Assembly (NCBI RefSeq): GCF_005862305.2
Contig: NZ_CP054023.1
Coordinates: forward strand, 62,001 to 126,000
Length of the DNA stretch: 64,000 nucleotides
Reading direction: 5' to 3'
From: Rhizobium indicum
GTDB taxonomy: Bacteria > Pseudomonadota > Alphaproteobacteria > Rhizobiales > Rhizobiaceae
Part shown: in pieces, positions 34,959-43,175 of the stretch
Layout: each line of letters opens with the position of its first letter
Numbering within the stretch: position 1 is the stretch's first letter
Program-made: the position numbers and the translations under genes
The notes under the pieces: generated by a model
What the model was told of the DNA's origin: nothing
Seen by the model: the letters and a program-made list of their open reading frames with translations, nothing else
Database searches by the model: none

Positions 34959-35128
34959 GAAGCATTCGAGAAGAGTCATGTCAACCTTGATGTCCATGAC
35001 GGCTTTGACTTCGGCGGCGCTGGTGCTCATGCGTCCAACCCGTACTTCTGCAGCGAGCGCGTGCGCTTTGAATGCCGCCGCCTCGGTTTACGGGTGGTGG
35101 GAGTTTTTCATTTAGGGGGAGATCAAAC

Positions 35129-35998
35129 TTGAGTGTCGCGATCACGCGTGAGGATTTCGATAGAAGCAAATGTTTTGCAGGGATCGCACGCGGTATTGCG
35201 GGAGCATTGCTTTTCGCGCTGCCCATGTTCATGACCATGGAAATGTGGGAGCTCGGCTTCTACATGGACCGCAGCCGCCTGTTTCTCTTGCTGATCGTCA
35301 ATATTCCCCTTCTCGTCATTCTCTCGGACCGGATCGGATTTGAGCGGACGTCGACCTGGCGACAAGCGATCCGTGACGCAAGCATTGCCTACGGCCTTGG
35401 GGTTCTGGGCAGCGCACTGATCCTCTTCGCCATGGGGGTTCTGAAATACGACCAATCTCTGCACGAGATTATCGGAATGATCGCCATCCAAGCCATACCT
35501 GCGAGCATTGGCGCGATGCTAGGTCGGAGCCAGCTCGGCGGACAATCGGACGATGGTGACGATGCCAAGGAAGGCGATAGTGATGACCCAGTCCACGAAC
35601 GGGAAACGAGCTATGCCGGTGAACTATTCCTGATGGCGGTCGGCGCCCTGTTCCTCAACCTCAACGTCGCGCCCACCGAGGAAATGATCTTGCTCTCGTA
35701 CAAGATGACGCCGTGGCATGCCCTGCTCATGATCGCCGCGTCGCTGGCGGTCATGCATGGGTTCGTTTACGCCCTTTCTTTCAAGGGGAGCCACGATCTC
35801 GCCGAGGGTATGCCAAGCTGGCACGCTTTCGTTCGCTTCACCCTGCCGGGCTACGTAATTGCCGGTCTGATCAGTGCCTATTGCCTCTGGACGTTCCATA
35901 GAACCGATGACATCGGGTCTACCCAAATCCTTATGGCCGTTGTCGTTCTGGGCTTTCCCGGTGCCATTGGCGCGGCAGCAGCTCGCCTGATCCTGTGA
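35129..35998 (+). CDS. TIGR02587-family integral membrane protein
   Basis: A 289-residue membrane protein. The TTG at 35129 is the best start: TAGGGGGAG lies 7 nt upstream, giving MSVAITREDFDRSKCF. About seven helices are visible (for example GIARGIAGALLFALPMFMTM, LLLIVNIPLLVI, LGVLGSALILFAMGVL), with a charged Asp/Glu-rich cytoplasmic loop around residues 150-175 and the NVAPTEEMILLSYKM motif at about 195. Matches the TIGR02587 family, nearly always next to TIGR02588. Function unknown. Confidence 0.86.
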   Translation: MSVAITREDFDRSKCFAGIARGIAGALLFALPMFMTMEMWELGFYMDRSRLFLLLIVNIPLLVILSDRIGFERTSTWRQAIRDASIAYGLGVLGSALILFAMGVLKYDQSLHEIIGMIAIQAIPASIGAMLGRSQLGGQSDDGDDAKEGDSDDPVHERETSYAGELFLMAVGALFLNLNVAPTEEMILLSYKMTPWHALLMIAASLAVMHGFVYALSFKGSHDLAEGMPSWHAFVRFTLPGYVIAGLISAYCLWTFHRTDDIGSTQILMAVVVLGFPGAIGAAAARLIL

Positions 35999-36004
35999 GG
36001 TACC

Positions 36005-36415
36005 ATGACAAGAATCTTCAACGACAAAAATGTGGAAGCAGGCGAACCGCATTGGATTGAATGGGCCACGGGCGTCGTCTCGGCCGTAATTGTCCTTGGC
36101 GTGATTGCTTGGATTGGCAAGGATGCATTGGTGGACCGTGATTCTTCGCCGAATCTGGTCGGGGTCGTGCTGCAAACCGAAAAACGCGGCGGTGGCTTTC
36201 AGGTCCTCTTCGAAATCCGAAACGATTCAAGCGCGACCGCGTCGCAGGTAACCGTCCAGGGCGAGATACGAGAACAAGGTTCGGTGCTTGAAAACGTCGA
36301 GACCGTCTTGGACTATGTCCCAGGACATTCGAAAGCCAGAGGTGGGCTGATATTCCAGCAAGACCCCGCCGGGAAGACATTGACGGTCAGAGCGTCCTCA
36401 TTTGATGAGCCATAG
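36005..36415 (+). CDS. TIGR02588-family membrane-anchored protein
   Basis: A 136-residue protein with one helix (TGVVSAVIVLGVIAWIG, about residues 23-40) and an extracytoplasmic beta-rich domain, including FQVLFEIRNDSSATASQVTVQG. This matches TIGR02588. It starts 6 nt after the TIGR02587 stop with GAGG before the ATG, so the pair is one unit. Likely the periplasmic partner of the membrane protein; role unknown. Confidence 0.86.
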   Translation: MTRIFNDKNVEAGEPHWIEWATGVVSAVIVLGVIAWIGKDALVDRDSSPNLVGVVLQTEKRGGGFQVLFEIRNDSSATASQVTVQGEIREQGSVLENVETVLDYVPGHSKARGGLIFQQDPAGKTLTVRASSFDEP

Positions 36416-36792
36416 TCGAGATGCTACGTTTCGACGTCCGTCTCGCCGCCGGTGCGGATTTTTCCGTGGTGGGGAGGCTATCCGCCCGGACAGCATGCAG
36501 ACATACTGACTTCAGCTCCGTCTGAGGAGCAACTTTTGACCATTGCCGAACTCTCGATCCCGGGCAGCGACCCTATCGAGGGCGCCGGTGGATACTTGGT
36601 TCGCGCATGGCGCAGAGTTTGATCGAGCTTCCCTGCAAGATGGGATGCCTGGTCAAACTGAAAATGCGAGGGCGCGCTCCACGCCGCTAGTCAGGCAGCC
36701 GCCGTGCTAGTCAGCACGCCGCGCGACACCGGTCAGTAACTGACAGTCGGCATTCCGACAGGAGACGTCGATTATTCTCGGAGTTTTATTGG
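36416..36792. other. Intergenic region without a supported gene
   Basis: No convincing coding frame. It contains the direct repeat GCTAGTCAG twice (around 36685-36715), the small hairpin GTGCTAGTCAGCAC and the palindrome GTCAGTAACTGAC. A short open frame ending in GAGGYLVRAWRRV around 36536-36622 could be a remnant of a decayed gene, but I cannot name it. Confidence 0.4.
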
Positions 36793-37011
36793 TCAGGCCG
36801 TTCGTCCAAGGGTGGAAAGTGCGTCCTGAAGTCTGAGCGTCGCCAGTGCCTTGGTTGCCTCGTCCGAAGACCATCCCGCTTCCAGCGCCGCAGACAGGAC
36901 CAGCGATTCCGTTTGAAGCTCGAGCTTCTCATAAAGCGGTTCGATGGCTTCGCGGGCTGTTACAACATGCTGGTCCGGTGGGGTAATGGGTGTGGCGGCA
37001 ACCGTAGGCAT
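36793..37011 (-). CDS. Small conserved-looking hypothetical protein (72 aa)
   Basis: A 72-residue soluble protein, Glu- and Leu-rich, with helices PLYEKLELQTESLVLSAALE and SSDEATKALATLRLQDALS. It has a perfect AGGAGG 8 nt before the ATG and an EcfG-like promoter (37044-37069) at the right distance, so expression is well supported. I do not recognise a family. Downstream of the pirin gene in the same direction, but with its own promoter. Confidence 0.65.
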   Translation of the reverse strand: MPTVAATPITPPDQHVVTAREAIEPLYEKLELQTESLVLSAALEAGWSSDEATKALATLRLQDALSTLGRTA

Positions 37012-37043
37012 GAAATGCTCCTCCTATTGAACGCTAAGGTTCG

Positions 37044-37069
37044 AAACCCGTTAAGGGCATCCTTGTTCC
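37044..37069 (-). promoter_or_regulatory. EcfG-like promoter for the 72-residue protein
   Basis: Minus strand: GGAAC (37065-37069), 17 nt, GTTT (37044-37047). It fits the GGAAC-N16/17-(C)GTT consensus with one deviation at the first -10 base. Overlaps the 3' end neighbourhood of the pirin gene; transcription would start about 25 nt before the ATG. Confidence 0.45.
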
Positions 37070-37071
37070 AT

Positions 37072-37917
37072 TCATTTTGCCCTTTTGGCCTTCGAGCGGC
37101 GATGCGAAAGATGACGACGCCACATATCGCGCAATTTCCTCCACCTCAGAAACGCGCGAACGATGATTGCTGGCGGAATCTTCTTGTGGTCGCCAACAGT
37201 CCCCTGCCTGGTGAGTGGTGCGTTCGGGTCGAGCAGAAACGCCACCAACGTGCTTGCACTCTGCGCCTCTACTTCGAGCTTGTCATCCGATAAATGCAGC
37301 CCCTGCTCGCCTTCGGCGAACGTCTCCTTATTGACGACTACGGAACCGCTGAAGACATAGAAATAGAGGTCTCGGCCTCGTTTCTGCGGGAATTCCACCC
37401 GTACGCCCGCGTCTAGCCGTATGTCGAAGACGTCGATCGCACTGCGGACATAGAACGGCGCGCCCTCCCCTTCCGGCCCGACCAGGTGTCGCCAGACGTT
37501 TGCCGCGGCAGCCGGCATCGGTCCGTACTGGATCTTTGGCTCGAGATCGACCGCATGAGGGCGGATAAGGATCTGCAGCATCCGCAGAGGCGGATCGGAT
37601 GCCTGCGTCTCTTCGGAATGCCAGAAGCTGACCCCGGCATTCATCACCATCAGATGATCGCGGTCGATCACCAGTCGGCCAGCCGCCCTGTCGTCGTGAC
37701 GCATGACACCCTCGGGCACCCAGGAAATGATCTCGTCGTTCCGGTGCTCATGCATGGCGACCTGGTGGCCGGGATCGAGGATCGATTCAACGACCATGGC
37801 GAGAGGGCCGTGGCCGTGATCGGTCGGCTTCGGCTTCAACCAGCCCGGCATGTTGACATGCGCGACGAAGCCTCCCGCACCCCGCACCACGAATGTTCGT
37901 TCGCCCTTGATCAGCAT
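37072..37917 (-). CDS. Pirin-family bicupin protein
   Basis: A 281-residue pirin-like protein, with AMVVESILDPGHQVAMHEHRNDEI (metal-ligand His and Glu) in the first cupin and NAGVSFWHSEE after it; the second cupin is less conserved. The frame opens at 38031, but the ATG at 37917 is preceded by GGAGG at 5 nt and begins MLIKGERTFVVRG. A basic tail (RWRKLRDMWRRHLSHRRSKAKR) is unusual for pirins and may contact nucleic acid or membrane. Follows the MOSC fusion gene, about 100 nt downstream. Pirins act as redox-sensing or quercetinase-like proteins. Confidence 0.82.
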   Translation of the reverse strand: MLIKGERTFVVRGAGGFVAHVNMPGWLKPKPTDHGHGPLAMVVESILDPGHQVAMHEHRNDEIISWVPEGVMRHDDRAAGRLVIDRDHLMVMNAGVSFWHSEETQASDPPLRMLQILIRPHAVDLEPKIQYGPMPAAAANVWRHLVGPEGEGAPFYVRSAIDVFDIRLDAGVRVEFPQKRGRDLYFYVFSGSVVVNKETFAEGEQGLHLSDDKLEVEAQSASTLVAFLLDPNAPLTRQGTVGDHKKIPPAIIVRAFLRWRKLRDMWRRHLSHRRSKAKRAK

Positions 37918-38020
37918 CGCATCCTCCATGCTTGCAAGGCAGTGACGGCACCGGGCCATTACCGCGCCGCGCGTCGCGATCGATCGATCGAGAATCACGG
38001 TCGACGCGTTCGTCCAGGAA

Positions 38021-39778
38021 TTACAAATCAATCACGATGTCGCCCTCAGGCTTCGCGCAGCAGATCAGCACATTGCCATCCGCCGGAGCATCGACCGGGT
38101 CCGGCCGGTAACCGACGCTTCCCTCGACAAGTCCGGTCTCGCAAGTGTGACAGACGCCGGTTCGGCACGACCACCGTACCGGCACGTCGCAGGCCTCGGC
38201 CAGTTCGAGCAAGCTCTGGAATGTCGCCTCCCAGCGCACATTAAGACCGGTGCGGGCAAACGACACCAGCGGCCCTGAGTCTGGAAGCCCTGCCGGCAAA
38301 TGTGGTGGCCGGCGCGGCGAAGCAGCTATGCCAGGTGTGATCGACGGACCGGCGCCGAACATCTCGGTGTGGATGCGATCCGGCCCGATGCCCAAGGCTG
38401 CAAGGCCGACGGTCAGATCGCTCATGAAGGTCGACGGTCCGCAGACATAGACGTCGCAATCGCGCGGCAGGTTGAGCGACTTGAGCGCCTGCGCATCCAG
38501 ATGGCCGCGAGCGTCGAAATCTATATCAGGCCGATCCGCGGGGTCGGGAGTGCTGTAGCAAATATGGCTTTGGTGGTGAGGAAGCCTCTTAAGCAGCCCG
38601 CGCGCCTCCTCGGCAAACGGATGTTCGCGGCTGTTGCGGGTTCCGTATAGCCACCAGACTTCCCGGGACGATGCTTCGGCCGCCAAAACATGAAGCATCG
38701 CCAGCACCGGCGTCACCCCGATCCCGGCACTTATCAGAACAACCGGCGTATCTCCCGGCCGCAATGTGAAACTGCCGCGTGCGGCACTTGCCTGCACGAT
38801 GTCGCCGACCTGCAGCTCGTCGTCGATGTAACCGCTGGCAGCGCCATGGGCTTCCCGCTTGACGCTGACGCGGTAGCGGGTGGCGCTGGGCTCGCCTGAT
38901 AGCGAATAGCTGCGCATCAGCGCAGGCGCAGAAGCTGGCCCGAGCCGCAGCACCACGAACTGCCCGGGGAGTGCTGCGGCAACAGCTTGGCCATCCGCCG
39001 GCTCGAGTACGAGGGAAACCACGCTGCCGCTTTCGCGCACTTTGCGCGACACACGCAGCGGGCGGAACCCGCGCCATGCCGGTGGGCCGGACGCGGCTGT
39101 CAGCCCGGCATTTCCTGTCGGCGCGCCCTCCTTCCGCTCCTGCTTGAGCAGCGCCTCGAAAGAATGACGCCAGCCTGGACTCAGCGCCGGGATACACAGC
39201 GCGCGTTCCAACTGATCGCGGGGGTGGCCCGGCATATAAAGCAGCGCGTTGATCTCGAAAACGCTCATGCCCTCGGGCCCCGAGGCCACTTTCGTGATCT
39301 CGTCGCCGGCCTGCACTTCCCCTTCCTCCAACACACGGAAATAGAAACCAGGCCGACCGTGTTTGACCACCAGCGCGGCCATCTCCGGCTCGTCCATGCG
39401 TATGCCGAGCCGGTAGCAGGTGACGCGCGGTTGCGTCACTTCGAACAAAGCGCCGCCGATCCGGTAACGGTCTCCAATGCATACCTCTGCGTCCGGCAAT
39501 CCATCGACGGTGAAATTCTCGCCGAACTGCCCGTAGACGAAGTCGTCTCGGCGCAATTGCTCCTGCCAGTACCGATAGGAATCGATTTGATAGACAAAGA
39601 CTGCGCGGCGTTCGCCGCCGTGGCCAGCCAGGTCGCCTTGTCCATCACCGTCCACGTTCAGGCGCCGCACCATACGCGGGCCGTCGACCGACGTCTTCCA
39701 AATGCCTGTGTTAACGATCTTGCCTTGCCAGGTGATGTCGCGCGGCAAGCCCACATTGACCGAAAGCAAGTGTACCAT
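38021..39778 (-). CDS. MOSC - FNR-type reductase - 2Fe-2S ferredoxin fusion protein
   Basis: A 585-residue three-domain protein. Residues 1-210 are a MOSC domain of YiiM type with GQFGENFTVDGLPDAEV and a Cys in QPRVTCYRLGIRM that could bind molybdenum cofactor. Residues about 245-470 are a ferredoxin-NADP reductase unit: MRSYSLSGEP (flavin) and ISAGIGVTPVLAMLH, VYVCGPSTFM (NAD(P)H). The C-terminus is a plant-type ferredoxin with CRTGVCHTC and ICCAKPEGD. It resembles the molybdenum-hydroxylamine reductase chain fused in one polypeptide. Likely detoxifies N-hydroxylated compounds. Confidence 0.87.
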   Translation of the reverse strand: MVHLLSVNVGLPRDITWQGKIVNTGIWKTSVDGPRMVRRLNVDGDGQGDLAGHGGERRAVFVYQIDSYRYWQEQLRRDDFVYGQFGENFTVDGLPDAEVCIGDRYRIGGALFEVTQPRVTCYRLGIRMDEPEMAALVVKHGRPGFYFRVLEEGEVQAGDEITKVASGPEGMSVFEINALLYMPGHPRDQLERALCIPALSPGWRHSFEALLKQERKEGAPTGNAGLTAASGPPAWRGFRPLRVSRKVRESGSVVSLVLEPADGQAVAAALPGQFVVLRLGPASAPALMRSYSLSGEPSATRYRVSVKREAHGAASGYIDDELQVGDIVQASAARGSFTLRPGDTPVVLISAGIGVTPVLAMLHVLAAEASSREVWWLYGTRNSREHPFAEEARGLLKRLPHHQSHICYSTPDPADRPDIDFDARGHLDAQALKSLNLPRDCDVYVCGPSTFMSDLTVGLAALGIGPDRIHTEMFGAGPSITPGIAASPRRPPHLPAGLPDSGPLVSFARTGLNVRWEATFQSLLELAEACDVPVRWSCRTGVCHTCETGLVEGSVGYRPDPVDAPADGNVLICCAKPEGDIVIDL

Positions 39779-39830
39779 GACATTTCTCCCGAATGACGAT
39801 CACCGCAATCTCGAGATCGACGGAGGATGG

Positions 39831-40373
39831 CTACAGCGTCAATCTCAGCTCGAGATAGTGTTCGGTCAATGTCGTCAAGGTGAAGGCTCTGTTGAGGCCG
39901 CTCGGATTTGGCAAGAGCCAGACGCCTGCGCCGGCAAATTCCTCGGGCTGCCGACCCCATTCAACATCGGCTCGAAGACTGATCGCCGCGTATGCAGCCT
40001 TTCCAAGAAAGGCCAGATTGGCTGGCGCAAACTTTCGTATCTTGTTTTCCAGGACGGGCGCGGCGCTGAGGTAATCCTGCCTCTTGAGTTCGCTTGCGCT
40101 TTTCGTGGGACGTGAAACCGCGGATGTCAGACCACAGCCATTTTCCAGCAGCTCGCGCTCTTCATCCGCTCGCAGCAGCCGCGGTGTAAATCCAGCCAGA
40201 TGCAAGACCCGCCAAAAGCGGTTGCTCGGGTTCGAGAAATTATGCCCGTCGCGAACGGCGGACAGAGCCGGATTCAATCCGCAGAAAACCACGGAAAGGC
40301 CAGGAGCGAGGATTTCCGACAATCCGGCTTTCGGCATCGTGGAGGAGTCTGGCCTATCGAAGTCCGCGGACAT
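39831..40373 (-). CDS. mug: G/U(T) mismatch-specific DNA glycosylase
   Basis: A 180-residue uracil-glycosylase-superfamily protein. It aligns with E. coli Mug from ILAPGLSVVFCGLNPALSA through NPSNRFWRVLHLAGF to WLLPNPSGLNRAF, which carry the active site (the Asn of GLNP and the NPSGLNR intercalation loop). The frame opens at 40442; the ATG at 40373 has a weak AAGAGA upstream, the ATG at 40397 is a possible alternative. Single gene; excises uracil and ethenocytosine. Confidence 0.88.
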   Translation of the reverse strand: MSADFDRPDSSTMPKAGLSEILAPGLSVVFCGLNPALSAVRDGHNFSNPSNRFWRVLHLAGFTPRLLRADEERELLENGCGLTSAVSRPTKSASELKRQDYLSAAPVLENKIRKFAPANLAFLGKAAYAAISLRADVEWGRQPEEFAGAGVWLLPNPSGLNRAFTLTTLTEHYLELRLTL

Positions 40374-40536
40374 GGCATCTCTTGCATTATGGGACATCGC
40401 TCGAATTAAGCCTGTCAAATACACCAACCGTGCAACAGACACACGGTGCTAATCATCTTGCCGAAAATGCCGATGAATGGCCTTAGTGGCAATTTGAAAA
40501 ATATCGGGCGCAATCGATTCTTTGACAGGATCTGCA

Positions 40537-41019
40537 ATGACCACCGAAGCACGTAATTCGCATCCCATCTACTTCGTCGGAGCTTTTGCCACGGGCGGGC
40601 TGCTGACATTCATGGTGCACCTCAACGGGGAGTTGGCCCGTTATGGCAATCCCCTGTTCTCATCTTGGACCGCTCACGGCACAGGCATAATTGCTGCCGT
40701 CATTCTTCTCCTAATGGTCCACCGCCGGCGCACGCCGAGGGTAGAAAAAGCCCCCAATGCGCCTTGGTGGGCTTACTTCGGTGGGATATCCGGTGCGGCA
40801 ACGGTCATTCTGACCTCGACTGCGGTCAACTCACCGCTCGGGCTCTCCGGCACCTTGGCTTTGGGTTTGGCGGGCCAGGTCGCCTTCAGCGTCGCGGCCG
40901 ACAGCTGGGGATTGTTCGGTCTGCCAAAGCGGCGTCCGGATAGACGAGACATCGCTGCACTCGGCTTGGTCGTCACGGGGGCTGCACTCATCATCCTGTT
41001 TGGGCGAGGTGCGGCGTGA
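40537..41019 (+). CDS. YdcZ/DUF606-type DMT transporter, first half of pair
   Basis: A 160-residue membrane protein with about five helices (FVGAFATGGLLTFMVHLNGEL, GTGIIAAVILLLMV, LGLSGTLALGLAGQVAFSV, IAALGLVVTGAALIILFG) and the DUF606 motif SPLGLSGTLALGLAGQ. AGGA lies 6 nt before the ATG. The stop overlaps the GTG start of a second DUF606 gene, so the two are probably subunits of a heterodimer with opposite topology. Confidence 0.84.
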   Translation: MTTEARNSHPIYFVGAFATGGLLTFMVHLNGELARYGNPLFSSWTAHGTGIIAAVILLLMVHRRRTPRVEKAPNAPWWAYFGGISGAATVILTSTAVNSPLGLSGTLALGLAGQVAFSVAADSWGLFGLPKRRPDRRDIAALGLVVTGAALIILFGRGAA

Positions 41020-41456
41020 CGGTGTTCATTCTCCTCGCGTGCCTGGGCGGTGTGCTCGTCGGCCTCAGTCGTCAGCTCAATGGACGGTTGAGCATATCGA
41101 CGACGCCGCTGATTGCATCCTTCTGGAATCATGCCATAGGCTTTGCTGCCCTCACCTGCCTTGGTCTCTTTGTCGGAGGTCTGCTTCCTGCGGGTGCTGC
41201 CGAGGCGCCTTGGTATGCCTATCTGGGTGGTCCGATCGGCGTCATCTTCGTGGCGGCGGGCAGTTGGGTCATTGCTCGAATAGGTGCGGTCAATTCGGCT
41301 CTGCTGATCATCGGTGGCCAGATGGTGACAGGGGTAGCGTTTGATTATATCAGCGCCGTTCCAGCGTCATTTTGGGCAAACGCGACCGGAATTGTTCTCA
41401 TCGTCGGCGGAATGATGGTCAGCCGGGGACGACGCAAAGTCGGCGGTTCGCAATAG
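41016..41456 (+). CDS. YdcZ/DUF606-type DMT transporter, second half of pair
   Basis: A 146-residue membrane protein starting at a GTG overlapping the previous stop (GTGA). Motifs: VGLSRQLNGRLSISTTPLIAS (internal repeat motif with Asn), FIGAVNSALLIIGGQMVTG-type segment (NSALLIIGGQMVTGVAFDYI). Five helices. Substrate unknown; the fold is DMT-like. Confidence 0.84.
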   Translation: MTVFILLACLGGVLVGLSRQLNGRLSISTTPLIASFWNHAIGFAALTCLGLFVGGLLPAGAAEAPWYAYLGGPIGVIFVAAGSWVIARIGAVNSALLIIGGQMVTGVAFDYISAVPASFWANATGIVLIVGGMMVSRGRRKVGGSQ

Positions 41457-41520
41457 CCATGCGGATGGTTTTCGACGCCATGGCCGACCGGGCAATTTCA
41501 TCGACCGATCGCCAGCCAAG

Positions 41521-41590
41521 GGACGGATGGACGGCGGGGAACGCCCCCCGCCCCGCAGCATCTTTTTAGGCGCGGCGTTCTCAGGGCAGG
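41521..41590. terminator. Hairpin element at a convergent junction, copy 1
   Basis: GGCGGGG, a 6-nt loop, CCCCGCC (41533-41552), then CCGCAGCATCTTTTT. It lies between the converging ends of the YdcZ pair and the abgB-like gene. The first 21 nt (GGACGGATGGACGGCGGGGA) match those at 52510 in 19 of 21 positions. Confidence 0.6.
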
Positions 41591-41591
41591 G

Positions 41592-43040
41592 TTACCGGCT
41601 GTGAACCGATGCAGCCATCACATCGTCGGGTATCGGGCACACATAGGCTTTGCCGCTGGTCTTTTCCCGCCACTCGGCCGTCGCGGCTGCCAGGAGGTCG
41701 GATGACGACATCAATGCGAGCCCCGTTGTCGCAAGCGTCTTGGCCGCATGCGCCATGGCTTTGTGCGCGGCCGGGCTTTTTCCTTGCGCGACGACTTGCC
41801 ATGTATGGGGATTGGTGCCGATCGCCCAGGCTGGCGCCCAGCATTGCGCGGTCGGCGTCACCCAGCTGACATCTCCGACATCGGTCGATCCGGCCCGGAA
41901 ATGCGATTGTCCCTCGAAATCGCGCAGACCGGTATGCAGGGGCGTCGATCCATCGACCTTGGCGTTGGAGAACACATCGCCCTTGATCTGATAGAGGCGG
42001 ATGCTGCTCCTGATCGCTTCCTCAGTGAAGGTATCCTGGATTTTCCTGGCAAAGGCGATGTCGGTCTCGTCGAAGGCTATCGGCCCGAGCGCGACCATGT
42101 TCTCGTGCATCGCCGTTTCAAGCGTGATGTTGGGAAGAAGGTTCGTCGAGGCGGTGTCGAACACGATCTCGACCGCGGTTTCGGTCATCATCGCAGCACC
42201 TCGTGCGACTTTCTCGACGCGCCCGGCAAGCGCAAGCGCCTGCGGCATGTCAGGCGCCCTGATCAGATAGAGAACTTCGGCGCTCGCCTGCACGACATTG
42301 GCGGCCCTGCCGCCGGTGTCGGTGATCGCATAGTGAACGCGACAATCCTGCGGCATGTGTTCGCGCAGGAAATTGACGCCGACATTCATCAGTTCGACCG
42401 CATCGAGCGCCGAACGGCCGAGATGGGCGCTGTTGGCCGCATGTGCCGCGACACCCCTGAAACGATAGTAATATTCGAGAACGGCAAGATTGTTCGTCGA
42501 ACGAACACCGTTGAACGGAGCCGGATGCCAGGTCAGGGCGGCATCGACGTCATCGAATGCGCCGGCGCGAACCATGAAGGTCTTGCCGGAACCGCCCTCC
42601 TCTCCGGGGCAGCCGTAATAGCGCACCGTCCCGGGCAGGTTGTTCTCCTTGAGGTGGCGGGCAAGCGCAACCGCCGCCATTAGCGATCCGACACCAAGCA
42701 GATTGTGCCCGCAGCCGTGACCGGTTGCGCCCGCCGCCTCGGGAAGAGGCTCGGCGACGTCGGCGGTCTGGCTCATTCCGGCCAGGGCATCGAATTCGCC
42801 GAGAAAAGCAATCACCGGCTTGCCGCTGCCGGATTCGCCGATGAAGGCCGTTTCCATGTCTGCGACGCCGCGGCGCACGGCAAAACCGTTTTCCTCGAGT
42901 GTCCTTGCCAGCAATTGCGACGAGCGCCGCTCCTCGAATTTCAGCTCCGCGAAATCCCAGATACTGTCGCTGAGGGCGATATAATCCGGTTTCATCTTTT
43001 CGACCGTCGCGGCAATGGAGCTGATCGCGTCAAGATTCAT
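41592..43040 (-). CDS. AbgB-like M20 family amidohydrolase
   Basis: A 482-residue M20 metallopeptidase/amidohydrolase like the p-aminobenzoyl-glutamate hydrolase subunit AbgB. Metal-site motifs: GATGHGCGHNLLGVGS, YYGCPGEEGGSGKTFMV and DAALTWHPAPFNG; dimer domain VAAHAANSAHLGRSALDAVEL follows. No signal peptide. It lies downstream of a peptide-type importer and a LysR pair, so a small N-acyl-amino acid or folate-like amide may be its substrate. In AbgA-AbgB the enzyme has two subunits; only the B-like one is seen here. Confidence 0.86.
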   Translation of the reverse strand: MNLDAISSIAATVEKMKPDYIALSDSIWDFAELKFEERRSSQLLARTLEENGFAVRRGVADMETAFIGESGSGKPVIAFLGEFDALAGMSQTADVAEPLPEAAGATGHGCGHNLLGVGSLMAAVALARHLKENNLPGTVRYYGCPGEEGGSGKTFMVRAGAFDDVDAALTWHPAPFNGVRSTNNLAVLEYYYRFRGVAAHAANSAHLGRSALDAVELMNVGVNFLREHMPQDCRVHYAITDTGGRAANVVQASAEVLYLIRAPDMPQALALAGRVEKVARGAAMMTETAVEIVFDTASTNLLPNITLETAMHENMVALGPIAFDETDIAFARKIQDTFTEEAIRSSIRLYQIKGDVFSNAKVDGSTPLHTGLRDFEGQSHFRAGSTDVGDVSWVTPTAQCWAPAWAIGTNPHTWQVVAQGKSPAAHKAMAHAAKTLATTGLALMSSSDLLAAATAEWREKTSGKAYVCPIPDDVMAASVHSR

Positions 43041-43091
43041 GGCATTTCCTCGCTGTCTGTCCTGCCGCCACAGGGACGTGTTGCACCGGAC

Positions 43092-43163
43092 CCGGCAGGA
43101 CTGCCTGCCGGATCTCCTGTTGACTGTCGAAACGGGATGGCGGCGCCCGAACCATCCGGGCGC
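43092..43163 (-). terminator. Two intercistronic hairpins after the binding-protein gene
   Basis: Minus-strand hairpins CCGGCAGG-ACTG-CCTGCCGG (43092-43111) and GCGCCCG-7-CGGGCGC (43143-43163) fill the 135-nt gap between the binding-protein stop and the amidohydrolase start. No U-run; role probably mRNA stability or partial termination. Confidence 0.55.
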
Positions 43164-43175
43164 GGCAGTTCAGGC

